Below are positions 1-9,037 of a DNA stretch of 64,000 bases, one piece after another; within the stretch, counting starts at the first letter, position 1; each line of letters begins with the position of its first letter. The position numbers were made by a program, and so were the translations under genes. The DNA is taken from positions 6,873,501 to 6,937,500 of the forward strand of contig NZ_CP060295.1 of assembly GCF_014302995.1 (NCBI RefSeq), written 5' to 3'. The notes below the pieces were generated by a model. The model saw nothing but the letters and a program-made list of their open reading frames with translations. It searched no databases and was not told the DNA's origin. Source of the stretch: Variovorax sp. PAMC26660 (lineage in GTDB: Bacteria > Pseudomonadota > Gammaproteobacteria > Burkholderiales > Burkholderiaceae_C).

Positions 1-796
1 GGCCAGCAAAGACGGCGGGCAGGACCGGCTGCGCGAGGTGTCGCTGACCCTGCGCGCCGGTGAAATCACCGCCATCGCGGGCGTCTCCGGCAACGGGCAG
101 GTGGCGCTGGCCGAGCTGCTGTGCGGCACGCGCCGCGCCGTCTCCGGCACGGCCCAGTTGATGGGCCGCGCATTGCCGCCCTCGCCCGCCCGGCTGGTGC
201 AGCGCGGCGTGGCACGCATTCCGGAAGACCGGCATGCGGTCGGCGTGGTCGGCGACCTGCCGGTGTGGGAGAACGCGGTGTCGGAACGGCTGCGCAGCCC
301 GGTGTTCTCGCGCTGGTCGTTCATCGTGAAGCGCGCCGCCGCGCGCCTGCACGCCCGGCGCATCGAAAAAGCATTCGACGTGCGCGGCGCCGGCCTGATG
401 GCGCCGGCCCGCTCGCTCTCCGGCGGGAACATGCAGAAATTGATTCTGGGGCGCGCCTTGCTGGCGCCCGAGCAGGCAGAAGATGCCGACAACAAGAAGT
501 ACCCGACGCGGGCGCCGCGCCTGATCGTGGCGCACCAGCCGACCTGGGGCCTGGACATCGGGGCGGTCGCCTATGTGCAGCAGCAGCTCATTGCCGCGCG
601 CGATGCCGGCGCGGCAGTGCTGGTGATTTCCGACGATCTCGACGAAGTGCTCACGCTGGGCGACCGCGTGGCCGTGATGCACGGCGGCCATCTGGGCGAA
701 GCGCGCCCTGCCGCAGCCTGGACGCGCGAGGCCATCGGGCTGGCCATGGCCGGGGCGACTGCTGCCGCTCCGCAGCGCACGGGAGCCCCGTCATGA
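1..796 (+). CDS. Nucleoside/nucleobase ABC transporter ATP-binding protein (5' partial)
   Basis: The gene runs in from outside the window; the reading frame is open from base 2, so the first in-window start codon is not the true start. What remains is the second nucleotide-binding domain of a RbsA/YufO-type tandem ATPase. The P-loop is degenerate (GVSGNGQ, no Lys-Ser), as is usual for the second domain of this family. The ABC signature LSGGNMQK is intact, followed by LIVAHQPTWGLD in place of a canonical Walker B. The stop overlaps the start of the next permease gene (ATGATG), so the genes are translationally coupled. With the two permeases it should energise uptake of a nucleoside or nucleobase; the substrate is inferred from the cytosine deaminase downstream. 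Confidence 0.88.
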   Translation, partial: ASKDGGQDRLREVSLTLRAGEITAIAGVSGNGQVALAELLCGTRRAVSGTAQLMGRALPPSPARLVQRGVARIPEDRHAVGVVGDLPVWENAVSERLRSPVFSRWSFIVKRAAARLHARRIEKAFDVRGAGLMAPARSLSGGNMQKLILGRALLAPEQAEDADNKKYPTRAPRLIVAHQPTWGLDIGAVAYVQQQLIAARDAGAAVLVISDDLDEVLTLGDRVAVMHGGHLGEARPAAAWTREAIGLAMAGATAAAPQRTGAPS

Positions 797-1860
797 TGCG
801 GCTCGAACGACGCCACGAAACCTCGCGCGCCGCACTGGTGCTCGCTCCTATCGGCGCGGTCGCCTTCACGATGGCGGTGAGCGCGCTGCTGGTGCTGTGG
901 GCCGGTGCGCCGGTCGGCCGCACCTACGCGCTGCTGCTGCAGGGCGGCTTCGGTTCGGTGTTCGCGTGGAGCGAGACGCTGACGCGCGCCATCCCGCTGA
1001 TCCTGACCGGGCTGGCGGCCACGGTGGCTTTCAAGGCGCGGCTGTTCAACATCGGGGCCGAGGGCCAGCTCTACGCGGGCGCGCTGGCGGCCGTGGCCGT
1101 GGGCGGCATGCATGGCGGCACGGGCTTCGAGCTGTCGCCCTGGCTGCTGTTCCCGCTGATGATGCTGGCGGCGGCAGTGGCCGGCGCGCTGATGCTGCTG
1201 GGCCCGGCCCTGATGAAGAACAAGCTCGGCGTCGACGAGGTGGTGACCACGCTGCTGATCAACTTCATCGTGCTGCTGGGCGTGTCCGCGCTGCTCGACG
1301 GACCGATGAAAGACCCGACTGCGATGGGCTGGCCGCAGAGCGTGTCGCTGCAGTCCGACCTGGAACTCGGCAAGCTGATCGCGCAGACGCGCGTGCACAC
1401 CGGGCTGCTGTGGGCCGTGTCGCTCGCGGTGATCGTCTGGGCGCTCTTCAAATACACGGTACTGGGCTTCGACATCCGCGCCGTGGGCGCCAACGCGCGC
1501 GCCGCCGCCTTTGCCGGCGTGCCGGTAACGCGCACCGTGGTCATGGTGGCGCTGCTCTCGGGTGCGCTGGCCGGACTGGCCGGCGCCATCGAGGTGGCCG
1601 GCCGCACCAGCTACGTCACGCTCGACATGTCGCCGGGCTACGGCTACACCGGCATCGTGATCGCGATGCTCGCGGGGCTGCATCCGCTGGGAGTGATTGC
1701 CGCTGGCGTGTTCGTGGCCGGCGTGCTGGTCGGCGCGGACACCATGAGCCGCGCGGTCGGCGTGCCGACGTACATCGCCGATGTGATCGTCGCCGCCTCG
1801 CTGATCGCGGTGCTGGTGGCAACCTTGCTGACGCAATACCGGGTGAGGATGAAGAAATGA
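793..1860 (+). CDS. ABC transporter permease, nucleoside family (first subunit)
   Basis: 355-residue polytopic inner-membrane protein of the branched-chain-permease-like superfamily (BPD_transp_2), the type that pairs with BmpA/YufO nucleoside importers. Repeated hydrophobic segments are visible throughout, with the family's FNIGAEGQ motif near residue 80 and a conserved polar loop (GVDEVVTTLLINFI). The start at 793 overlaps the ATPase stop; ATG at 796 is an equally possible start. It would form one half of the membrane channel with the permease at 1994. The operon is interrupted after it by 133 bp holding a REP-like doublet. Confidence 0.9.
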   Translation: MMRLERRHETSRAALVLAPIGAVAFTMAVSALLVLWAGAPVGRTYALLLQGGFGSVFAWSETLTRAIPLILTGLAATVAFKARLFNIGAEGQLYAGALAAVAVGGMHGGTGFELSPWLLFPLMMLAAAVAGALMLLGPALMKNKLGVDEVVTTLLINFIVLLGVSALLDGPMKDPTAMGWPQSVSLQSDLELGKLIAQTRVHTGLLWAVSLAVIVWALFKYTVLGFDIRAVGANARAAAFAGVPVTRTVVMVALLSGALAGLAGAIEVAGRTSYVTLDMSPGYGYTGIVIAMLAGLHPLGVIAAGVFVAGVLVGADTMSRAVGVPTYIADVIVAASLIAVLVATLLTQYRVRMKK

Positions 1861-1883
1861 CGGCAGCCTTCGCATCTTCTGCC

Positions 1884-1984
1884 TTGCTCCTTCGCCCGCT
1901 GGGGGAAGGCTGGAATGGGGGCATCGGCCTTCACAGCGAGCGCCGCGTGCCCCCACCCCAACCCTCCCCCGTAAGGGGAGGGAG
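1884..1984. repeat. REP-like palindromic doublet between two permease genes
   Basis: Two short GC-rich imperfect palindromes lie in the 133-bp gap between the permease genes. The first (1885-1921) pairs CCTTCGCCC with GGGGGAAGG. The second (1947-1984) contains CCCTCCCCCGTAAGGGGAGG. The reverse complement of the unit at 49928-49963 matches the second closely, so these are copies of one dispersed family. The second unit ends in GGGGAGGGAG about 9 nt before the ATG at 1994, so the repeat itself supplies the ribosome-binding site of the next gene. Confidence 0.7.
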
Positions 1985-1993
1985 AAATACCCG

Positions 1994-2917
1994 ATGACCG
2001 ATCTTCTCGACATTCTGGCCAATCCGTCCTTCTGGGTCGCCGTGCTGCGCATCGCCACGCCGCTCATCTTGGGCACGCTGGGCGTGCTGCTGTGCGAGCG
2101 CGCGGGCGTGCTCAACCTGGGCATCGAAGGGATCATGGTCGCGGGCGCCTTCACCGGCTGGCTCGCGGTGTATGCCGGTGCACCGCTGTGGGTGGGCGTG
2201 GGCGTGGCTGCGCTCACGGGCATGGTGTTCGGCCTGCTGCACGCATTTCTTACCGTGGGGCTCGCGCTCTCGCAGCACGTATCGGGGCTGGGCATCACCT
2301 TGCTGGCGACCGCACTCAGCTACTTCGGCTACCGCGTGAGCTTTCCGAAGGTCAACACGCCGCCGACCATCACGCCCTTCGCGCCAATGGACTGGTTGCC
2401 CGTGCCCATCCTGAATGCGCAGACCGCGCTCACGCTGTTCGCACTGCTGCTGGTGCCGGTGGTCGGCTGGGTGCTCTACCGCACGCCGCTGGGCCTTGCG
2501 CTGCGCATGGCGGGCGAGAACCCGCAGGCGGCCGAAAGCCAGGGCGTGTCGGTCGCGGCCACGCGCACCGGCGCCATCGTGGCGGGTTCGGCGCTGATGG
2601 GCATGGCCGGCTCGTTCCTCACACTGTCGGCCTTCAACGCCTTCTTCTTCAACATGGTGAACGGACGCGGCTGGATCTGCGTGGCGCTGGTGGTGTTTGC
2701 GTCATGGCGGCCCGGCAAGGCCTTGCTCGGCGCCCTGCTCTTCGCGTTCTTCGACGCGCTGCAGTTGCGCCTGCAGCAATCGGGCGATGCCGTGCTGCCC
2801 TACCAGCTGTACCTGATGCTGCCGTACCTGCTGTCGATCCTGGCGCTGGTGCTGGTCGCGCGCAAGGCCAGCTATCCGCAGGCGCTGATGAAGCCCTACC
2901 GCAAGGGGGAACGTTGA
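1994..2917 (+). CDS. ABC transporter permease, nucleoside family (second subunit)
   Basis: 307-residue polytopic membrane protein, partner of the permease at 793. It shows the family motif ERAGVLNLGIEGIM near residue 35 and about eight to ten hydrophobic segments. A purine-rich GGGGAGGGAG, contributed by a REP-like repeat, sits 9 nt upstream of the ATG. The stop codon overlaps the start of the small exported protein that follows. It is expected to form the translocation pore for a nucleoside or nucleobase together with the first permease and the ATPase. No periplasmic binding protein gene is seen in the window; it may lie upstream of base 1. Confidence 0.9.
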   Translation: MTDLLDILANPSFWVAVLRIATPLILGTLGVLLCERAGVLNLGIEGIMVAGAFTGWLAVYAGAPLWVGVGVAALTGMVFGLLHAFLTVGLALSQHVSGLGITLLATALSYFGYRVSFPKVNTPPTITPFAPMDWLPVPILNAQTALTLFALLLVPVVGWVLYRTPLGLALRMAGENPQAAESQGVSVAATRTGAIVAGSALMGMAGSFLTLSAFNAFFFNMVNGRGWICVALVVFASWRPGKALLGALLFAFFDALQLRLQQSGDAVLPYQLYLMLPYLLSILALVLVARKASYPQALMKPYRKGER

Positions 2918-3372
2918 TGATGATGAAGAAACCCGCGACAACGCTGCTCGCCGCTCTGCTGGCATTGGGCGCTGCGGGCGCACACGCGCTGGGCAGCGAC
3001 TACAGCTACGACACCTTCAAGACGCCCGACTCGGTCAGTTGGGTGCAGTTGTGCGGCACCTGGGGCAAGAATCACCAGGGCACCTACCGGGTGGTTCATG
3101 CGGACCAGTACGCGCAGTCGTTTCTCTACGTGCAGTGGATGACGCGCGACGCCAATGGCGGCCTGCAGGCCGAGCACACGGTCGCCATCGCCGAGCTGGA
3201 CAACGACCATGCGGAGATCGCGCTGTCGGACCTCACTTGCCGCGCGACACCACGTGGCGTCGTGGTGACGGCCAAGGCCTCATCGGGGCATGACGACAAG
3301 CTGCGACGCGTGACGATCGAGGTCGGGCCGGCGGCTGGGCAGTATCGGTATCGGGCGCAGCGCACGCGTTGA
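2917..3372 (+). CDS. Small exported protein of unknown function
   Basis: 151 residues starting MMMKKP with a clear Sec signal peptide (hydrophobic LLAALLALGAAGAHA, likely cleavage after AHA near residue 23). The mature part has two cysteines (in VQLCGTWG and DLTCRAT) that could form a disulphide, and several beta-prone segments. The start overlaps the permease stop by one base, so it belongs to the transporter operon. I recognise no family. A periplasmic accessory of the importer is possible, but only its position supports that. Confidence 0.75.
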   Translation: MMMKKPATTLLAALLALGAAGAHALGSDYSYDTFKTPDSVSWVQLCGTWGKNHQGTYRVVHADQYAQSFLYVQWMTRDANGGLQAEHTVAIAELDNDHAEIALSDLTCRATPRGVVVTAKASSGHDDKLRRVTIEVGPAAGQYRYRAQRTR

Positions 3373-3391
3373 ACGGAAACTCTCGGGCGAG

Positions 3392-4228
3392 TCAGCGCAA
3401 CCCACCACGCTGCGCAAAGTACCGCGCCGGCGACTCCCCAAAGCTGCGCCGGAACATCGCGATGAAGTTGCTCGGCGTCGCATAGCCCAGCGCATCGGCG
3501 ATGTCCGCAACCGCCTCGCCCCGCGCAAGCCGCTCCAGCGCATGCACCAGCCGCGCCTGCTGGCGCCATTGCGCGAAGCTCACGGACGTCTCGGCCAGGA
3601 ACAGGCGGCTCAAGGTGCGTGGCGACAGGCCTGCCCATTGCGCCCATTCGCCCATCGTGCGGCCGTTCTCGGGCTCTTCGTAGATGGCCGTCGCGATGCG
3701 CAGCAGGCGGCGGTCTGTGGGCATCGGCAGGTGCAGCGGCTCATGCGGCGCGCGGCGCATTTCGTCGAGCAGCACGGCGATCATCCGCTCCTGTTCGGGC
3801 TCCAGTTGCGCCTGATCGGTCCAGGTGACCGCGCGACGCACCAGCGCCCGCATCAGCTCGCTGATGCCGATGACGCAAGGGCGCTCGGGCAGTTCATGGC
3901 TGGCCTGCGGCGTGATCAGCACGCTCCAGCCGCTCATGGCGCCACTGATGCTGACCTTGTGCGCCTCACCAGGCGGCAGCCAGCCGGCGCGGTGCGGCGG
4001 CAGCAGCCAGGAGCCGTGGGCGGTGCGCACATGCACGAGGCCGCTCTCGACACAGAAGACCTGTCCGCGCAGGTGGCTGTGCCAGTCGTATTCGCGCGTG
4101 CCCAGACGGAATTCGTTGCCCGCGTCATCGTCGCCCCACAGCGCGATCAACGCGGGGCCGTCGGCGCGCTCGCTGAGGTCGGGCATGCCGCCGCCGGCCT
4201 CGGTCTTTGTCGCGGGTTTCTTTGCCAT
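3392..4228 (-). CDS. AraC-family transcriptional regulator
   Basis: 278 residues from the ATG at 4228 (MAKKPATK); an upstream ATG at 4267 would add 13. The N-terminal half is a cupin-like sensing domain (WHSHLRGQVFCVESG, LLPPHRAGWLPPGEAH). The C-terminal ~100 residues carry the two helix-turn-helix motifs typical of AraC, the first around GEWAQWAGLSPRTLSRLF and the second around VADIADALGYATPSNFIAMF, ending FGESPARYF. It is divergent from the cytosine deaminase gene with under 100 bp between the starts. It probably controls that gene and perhaps the transporter operon, answering a nucleobase-related signal; that role is inferred from position. Confidence 0.9.
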   Translation of the reverse strand: MAKKPATKTEAGGGMPDLSERADGPALIALWGDDDAGNEFRLGTREYDWHSHLRGQVFCVESGLVHVRTAHGSWLLPPHRAGWLPPGEAHKVSISGAMSGWSVLITPQASHELPERPCVIGISELMRALVRRAVTWTDQAQLEPEQERMIAVLLDEMRRAPHEPLHLPMPTDRRLLRIATAIYEEPENGRTMGEWAQWAGLSPRTLSRLFLAETSVSFAQWRQQARLVHALERLARGEAVADIADALGYATPSNFIAMFRRSFGESPARYFAQRGGLR

Positions 4229-4313
4229 CGCGGGATTTTCAAGGCGCGACCGGCGTTCCGACGGCATCGCGACGGAAAATACCGCTCACCCGTCCTCCAG
4301 AGACCTCACCACG

Positions 4314-5597
4314 ATGCTCGACCTTCTCATCACCAACGCCACCCTCCCCGACGGCCGCACCGGCATGTCGATCGCCGTGCAGGACGGCCGCATCGCCGAA
4401 GTCAGCGAAGGCCTCGACGCACCGGCGCACGAAAAGCTCGATGCACAGGGCCTGCTGCTCGCGCCGCCTTTCGTCGACCCGCACTTCCACATGGACGCCA
4501 CGCTGAGCTACGGCCTGCCGCGCGTCAACGAAAGCGGCACGCTGCTCGAAGGCATCGCGCTGTGGGGTGAACTGAAGCCGCTGCTGACGGCCGATGCGCT
4601 GATCGAGCGCGCACTGGTGTACTGCGACTGGGCCGTGGCCAAGGGGCTGCTGGCGGTGCGTTCACACGTGGACACCAGTGATGCAAGTCTGCTCGCGGTC
4701 GATGCGCTGCTCGAAGTCAAGCGCCGGGTGGCGCCCTACCTCGACCTGCAACTGGTCGCCTTTCCGCAGGACGGCGTGCTGCGCTCGCCGGGCGGCGTCG
4801 AGAACATCGAGCGCGCGCTCGACAAGGGCGTGGACGTGGTCGGCGGCATCCCTCATTTCGAGCGCACCATGGCCGACGGCGCCGCGAGCGTGAAGCTGCT
4901 GTGCGAAATGGCGGCTGAACGCGGCAAGCTGGTCGACATGCACTGCGACGAGTCGGATGACCCGCTCTCGCGCCACATCGAAACACTGGCCTTCGAGGCG
5001 CAGCGCCTGGGCATGCAGGGCCGCGTGACCGGCTCGCACTGCACATCGATGCATTCGATGGACAACTACTACGTGAGCAAGCTGCTGCCGCTGATCGCGC
5101 AGAGCGGCGTGGCGGTGATCTCGAACCCACTCATCAACATCACGCTGCAGGGCCGCCACGACAGCTACCCCAAGCGACGCGGCATGACCCGCGTGCCCGA
5201 GCTGATGGCCGCCGGCGTGAACGTCGCCTTCGGCCACGACTGCGTGATGGACCCGTGGTACGGCATGGGTTCGGGCGACATGCTCGAAGTGGCGCACATG
5301 GGCCTGCACGTGGCGCAGATGACCAGCCAGGCGGGCATCCGCCAGTGTTTTGAAGCGGTGACTACCAACGCCGCGCGCGTGATGCACCTGGAAGGCTATG
5401 GCATCGAGGCCGGCTGCAACGCCAGCTTCGTGCTGCTGCAGGCGCGCGATCCGGTCGAGGCGATCCGCCTGCGCGCGACGCGGCTCAAGGTGTTTCGCAA
5501 GGGCAAGCTGCTGGCAGAAACACCCGCGGCAACGGCCGCGCTGCATCTGCCGGGCCGTGGCAGCGAAACCGGCTGGATGATTCCGAAGAAGGCCTGA
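4314..5597 (+). CDS. codA: Cytosine deaminase / amidohydrolase
   Basis: 427 residues, the same length as E. coli CodA. This amidohydrolase-superfamily TIM barrel would convert cytosine to uracil and ammonia in the cytosol. Metal-site motifs are visible in order: PHFHMDA near residue 58, the HCDESDD segment (MHCDES), GSHCTSMHS, and GHDCVMDPWYGMGSGDML, equivalent to the CodA GHDxVxDPWY region. The ATG at 4314 fits that length; the open frame extends upstream only as antisense to the regulator. Placement beside a nucleoside-type importer supports pyrimidine salvage. Related isocytosine or creatinine deaminases cannot be excluded from sequence alone. Confidence 0.88.
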   Translation: MLDLLITNATLPDGRTGMSIAVQDGRIAEVSEGLDAPAHEKLDAQGLLLAPPFVDPHFHMDATLSYGLPRVNESGTLLEGIALWGELKPLLTADALIERALVYCDWAVAKGLLAVRSHVDTSDASLLAVDALLEVKRRVAPYLDLQLVAFPQDGVLRSPGGVENIERALDKGVDVVGGIPHFERTMADGAASVKLLCEMAAERGKLVDMHCDESDDPLSRHIETLAFEAQRLGMQGRVTGSHCTSMHSMDNYYVSKLLPLIAQSGVAVISNPLINITLQGRHDSYPKRRGMTRVPELMAAGVNVAFGHDCVMDPWYGMGSGDMLEVAHMGLHVAQMTSQAGIRQCFEAVTTNAARVMHLEGYGIEAGCNASFVLLQARDPVEAIRLRATRLKVFRKGKLLAETPAATAALHLPGRGSETGWMIPKKA

Positions 5598-5638
5598 CCT
5601 GTTCACCGCGTTGTTCTGAGCGTTGCTGTTCAGGGCGT

Positions 5639-5730
5639 CGCTCACGCCGACACGGTGCTCTTTTTCGCGAATGTCCCCCGCTTCGCTCCTCCTTTATTTC
5701 GCGAAAAAGAGCCCCGTATCGACGTGAGCG
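5639..5730. repeat. Long imperfect inverted repeat (33-bp arms)
   Basis: The arms at 5639-5671 and 5698-5730 are reverse complements over 33 bp with three mismatches, separated by a 26-bp pyrimidine-rich loop. The inner 15 bp (GCTCTTTTTCGCGAA against TTCGCGAAAAAGAGC) match perfectly. It lies between two convergent genes (codA and an acetyltransferase). It could act as a bidirectional transcription stop, but it is far longer than an ordinary terminator and lacks a terminal U-run, so a dispersed repeat or small non-autonomous element is as likely. No second copy was seen in the window. Confidence 0.8.
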
Positions 5731-5809
5731 TTGGACAGAGCGGTCGTTGATCGGCTGCACACCAGCAGCGTGTCATTCGCACCCGCCCCGGACATGAAGT
5801 CGAAGAAGA

Positions 5810-6379
5810 CTACGCCCCGATCAATCGGCCCTCTTGCACCGCCGCTTCGAGGTCGCAGCACATGTGCACCTTCGCCAGCCAGGCGCCATCGAGCGCAATG
5901 GCCATCGGCTCGACACCGAAGACCTTGAAGCCGCAACGTTCGTAGAGGGCTTGCGCGGACGCGTTGCCCTCGGTCACCGTGAGCTGCACCTGCCGCAGGC
6001 CCCCGTGTGCGCGCGCATGCTCCAGCAAGGCCAGTACCAGCCGGCGACCGAAGCCCGAACGGCGCGCCGATGCCGACACCGACATGCCGAACAAGGTGGC
6101 CTTGTGGCGTGTGCGCTCGCGTGTTTCGAAGGCCAGCCCGGCTGCGCCGACCAGCGCGCCGGCATCGTCGAACGCGCCGTAGACCACGCTCGGTACATCC
6201 GCGTCGGCGCCAAGGCGTTGCTCCCACCAGAGCATCGGCAAGCCGGCGCGCTCAGCCACCGTCGAAGTAAAGGCGCTGGGATGCGTGGCGTAGGCGTCGA
6301 GCATCACGGCCCGGTAGGCCGTGGCGTCTGCGGCTTTCAGGCGCCGGACGATGTTGCGGTCAGTCTCAGAAGCGGACAC
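5810..6379 (-). CDS. GNAT-family N-acetyltransferase
   Basis: 189 residues from a GTG start at 6379 (MSASETDRNIVRRLKAAD); the open frame extends further but upstream it is antisense to no real gene and overlaps the lipoprotein. The GNAT core is visible: beta strands around LVGAAGLAF, then an acetyl-CoA-binding segment with the R/Q-x-x-G-x-G/A pattern (SARRSGFGRRLVLALLEHA), and the C-terminal NASAQALYERCGFKVFG motif. It overlaps the DUF3574 gene by 14 nt and probably shares its transcript. The substrate is unknown. Confidence 0.85.
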   Translation of the reverse strand: MSASETDRNIVRRLKAADATAYRAVMLDAYATHPSAFTSTVAERAGLPMLWWEQRLGADADVPSVVYGAFDDAGALVGAAGLAFETRERTRHKATLFGMSVSASARRSGFGRRLVLALLEHARAHGGLRQVQLTVTEGNASAQALYERCGFKVFGVEPMAIALDGAWLAKVHMCCDLEAAVQEGRLIGA

Positions 6380-6815
6380 AGGCGGATTGCCTTTCCTGCA
6401 GAACCGACTCCTGGCCGAAACGCTTGCGGTAGGTGTCGATGATCCCGGCGATGGCTTCGTCGTCTTTTGCGCTGCGCGGATGCAGCAGCACCACGAGCTT
6501 CGAGGGTTCGCGCACCACGCCGCCCGAGGCTCCGCGCCACTGACCGACCGCATCGGTCACGGTCAGGCCCTGCGGGAAGGCGGGCGTCACGGTGGCATCG
6601 AGGAAGGCCGTCCACTGGGCGTCCGACACCTGGCCGCCGGCGGGAATGGCGCGGCCGAAATAGAGCGTGTCGCGCTCGACGCTGTCGAAGCCGGTGGCGC
6701 AGGCCGTGGCGACCGCGTCTGTCGATGGCAAGGCGCTGCACCCCGCGAGCGCGGAGATCACGATGCCGGCCAACACGAGGGCTGCGGCATGGGCGCGAGA
6801 GGAAACGTGTGTCAT
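6366..6815 (-). CDS. DUF3574 lipoprotein
   Basis: 149 residues with a signal sequence ending in a lipobox (ISALAGC, cysteine near residue 26), so probably membrane-anchored through lipid. The mature domain matches the DUF3574 pattern, with DTLYFGRAIPAGGQVSD followed by WTAFLDATVTPAFPQGLTV and the GQWRG motif. The function of this family is not known. It lies just downstream of the CatB-type acetyltransferase and overlaps the GNAT gene, all on the minus strand. Confidence 0.82.
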   Translation of the reverse strand: MTHVSSRAHAAALVLAGIVISALAGCSALPSTDAVATACATGFDSVERDTLYFGRAIPAGGQVSDAQWTAFLDATVTPAFPQGLTVTDAVGQWRGASGGVVREPSKLVVLLHPRSAKDDEAIAGIIDTYRKRFGQESVLQERQSACVRF

Positions 6816-6839
6816 GAAAAGATTCCCTCCGGTCTTGAA

Positions 6840-7571
6840 TCACACCGACCGAAAGACAAGCGGTGCGCCCTGCCCCTCTTCGGCAGGCGCGCCGAACTCA
6901 AGCTGCAGCCACCCCGGACTCCATCGCGAGACGCGCCCCTCGGCCACGGCGGCTTCCAGCGTGGCCTGGGCTGCTTCCGGATGCCGCCAGTCCAGCGGCA
7001 GTTCGCGCAGATCCCAGTCCCACCACGGGCAGGCCTGAATGCGGTCGATGAGCGCATCGGCGAAGCGCCGCCGGATCAAACGCGCGGGCACGCCGCCCAT
7101 GATCGCGAACGGCGGCACGTCCTTGGTCACCACCGCCCCCGCGCCGATCAGCGCGCCGTCGCCGATGGTCACGCCGCCCTTCAGGCTCACCCGTGAGCCG
7201 ATCCAGACGTCGTTGCCGATCACCGTGGGCTTCAGTTGCGGATACGGGTCGATGGACGAATTGCGAAACGGCTCGGGGAAGATGTGCTGGTGCGAAAACG
7301 GATGTGCCGTGAGCCAATCCGTCGGATGCTGGCTCAGCAGGTTCAGGTTGTCGCCTATCGAGCAATAACGCCCGATCTGCATCTGATGCAGCTGGACCGA
7401 GGGCGCGACATACGAATAGGCGCCCACCGACACGCCGTACATATGGACGCCGGGCCAAAGGCGCACTGGCGTCTCGTAGCGAAACGGCAGGGACAAGACG
7501 ACACCCGGCGCAAGAAACAACCCATGCGGCTCAAGTGCCGGCGAAAGCTCGGGGGTGATATTCAGGATCAT
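6840..7571 (-). CDS. CatB-related O-acetyltransferase (left-handed beta-helix)
   Basis: 243 residues of the hexapeptide-repeat acyltransferase superfamily, xenobiotic acetyltransferase type. Imperfect hexapeptide repeats are seen in two blocks ([14 protein letters not shown], then [23 protein letters not shown]). The catalytic-type histidine region is [17 protein letters not shown]. The repeat coil ends in [21 protein letters not shown], typical of acetyl-CoA binding. Chloramphenicol, virginiamycin or a sugar could be the acceptor; sequence alone does not say. It is adjacent to the DUF3574 gene with a 24-nt gap. Confidence 0.88.
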   Translation of the reverse strand: MILNITPELSPALEPHGLFLAPGVVLSLPFRYETPVRLWPGVHMYGVSVGAYSYVAPSVQLHQMQIGRYCSIGDNLNLLSQHPTDWLTAHPFSHQHIFPEPFRNSSIDPYPQLKPTVIGNDVWIGSRVSLKGGVTIGDGALIGAGAVVTKDVPPFAIMGGVPARLIRRRFADALIDRIQACPWWDWDLRELPLDWRHPEAAQATLEAAVAEGRVSRWSPGWLQLEFGAPAEEGQGAPLVFRSV

Positions 7572-7597
7572 GGGCTGTGCACCGGGGCTCTCGTCTC

Positions 7598-9037
7598 TCA
7601 GGCTTCGGGCGCGATAGCCTCGGCGTACTCATAGAGCGCGCCCAGGATCTCTTCGCCGCGCTCATCGGCGGTCTCAGACAGTGCATCGACTTCGCTGAAC
7701 AACTGCTCGATGGTGCGCGCCCCGCCCTCGCCCTTGAACAGCCGGGCCACGCGCAGCGCCTCCCAGCGTTCGACTTCTTCGGGGGCCAGCAGCTCTGGCC
7801 AATTGCGCGCGCGGTAGCGGAACAGGACCTCGTCGAGGCGCCCGTCGTCGAAGCCGGTGCGGTCTTTCGCTAGTTCTTCCGGCGACAACGCGCGCAACTG
7901 GTTCAGGCGCCGACGGTCGGCGTTGCCGACGAAGCCGCCATAGAGGTCTTCATCGACATCGGGCGTGGCCTCTTTCGGCCGTGCATAGACCTTCGACCAG
8001 ATGGCGCTCATGTCGGGCAGGTCGCGTGCAATCGCTGCGTGCCGCATGGCCGCGTCGAGATCGATGCCCCAACGCTCGGCCATGGCCGGCGCCAGCGTGC
8101 GCAGGTTGCCCACCACCATCGGCGACTTGTTGAGGTGGATGCCCTTCACGGGCAGCCGCACCATGCCTTCGGGCAGATCGGCGGTGCGGGTGAACAAGCG
8201 AAGACGCAGCGTGTCGGCATCGAGGTCGCGCAGTTCGCTCGGGTCATGGGACAGATCCCAGGCGATCAGTTCGTTCTTGTTGCTGGGATGGCTCGCGAGC
8301 GGCCACATCACGGCAAGGCAACCACGCTCCGCCGGGAACATGCCCGAGACATGCAGGAAGGGCTTGGCGGTTTCGCGCATTGCGGGCAAGCCGAGTTCAC
8401 TGGCCACGCGATCCTTGCGGTGCAGGCCGAAGGCGAAGTCGAACAGCTTGGGCTGCTTGTCGCGGATCAGCCGGGCCAGCGCGATGGTCGCGCGCACGTC
8501 GGACAGCGCATCGTGCGCCGACTCGTGCAGCAGGCCGTTGGCGCGTGCCAGGTCTTCGAGCTTGAAGCTGGGCTTGCCGTCCTCCTTCTTCGGCCACTGG
8601 ATGCCGTCAGGGCGCAGCGCATACATGAGGCGCACCACGTCGAGCAGGTCCCAGCGGCCACAGTCGTTCTGCCACTCGCGCGCGTACGGATCGATCAGGT
8701 TGCGCCAGAACAGGAAGCGCGTGACCTCGTCGTCGAAGCGGATGGTGTTGTAGCCCACGCCGATGGTGCCGGGCTGCGAGAAGGCCTGCTCGATCTGCGC
8801 GGCGAACTCATGCTCGGGAATGCCGCGCTCCAGGCACACCTGCGGCGTGATGCCGGTGATGAGGCAGGCTTCGGGGCTGGGCAGGTAGTCTGGCGCCGGC
8901 TTGCAATAGACCATGAGCGGCTCGCCGACTTCGTTCAGTTCGGCGTCGGTGCGGATGGCGGCGAACTGCGAAGGCCGGTCGCGGCGCGGCACGGCGCCGA
9001 AGGTTTCGTAGTCGTGCCAGAGAAAGGTGTGGTTCAT
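7598..9037 (-). CDS. sbcB: Exodeoxyribonuclease I
   Basis: 479 residues, full length for ExoI, the single-strand 3'-5' exonuclease used in mismatch repair and recombination clean-up. The DEDDh catalytic residues are visible: D and E in LWHDYETFG at residues 9 and 11, a mid-domain Asp in the NTIRFDDEV segment, and the His-Asp pair in [15 protein letters not shown]. The SH3-like and C-terminal helical domains follow. The start ATG directly abuts the cardiolipin synthase gene on the same strand. Confidence 0.94.
   Translation of the reverse strand: MNHTFLWHDYETFGAVPRRDRPSQFAAIRTDAELNEVGEPLMVYCKPAPDYLPSPEACLITGITPQVCLERGIPEHEFAAQIEQAFSQPGTIGVGYNTIRFDDEVTRFLFWRNLIDPYAREWQNDCGRWDLLDVVRLMYALRPDGIQWPKKEDGKPSFKLEDLARANGLLHESAHDALSDVRATIALARLIRDKQPKLFDFAFGLHRKDRVASELGLPAMRETAKPFLHVSGMFPAERGCLAVMWPLASHPSNKNELIAWDLSHDPSELRDLDADTLRLRLFTRTADLPEGMVRLPVKGIHLNKSPMVVGNLRTLAPAMAERWGIDLDAAMRHAAIARDLPDMSAIWSKVYARPKEATPDVDEDLYGGFVGNADRRRLNQLRALSPEELAKDRTGFDDGRLDEVLFRYRARNWPELLAPEEVERWEALRVARLFKGEGGARTIEQLFSEVDALSETADERGEEILGALYEYAEAIAPEA

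Noticed and set aside
5639..5730. Complete insertion sequence
   Set aside because: The inverted repeat encloses only 26 bp; there is no transposase gene or target duplication.
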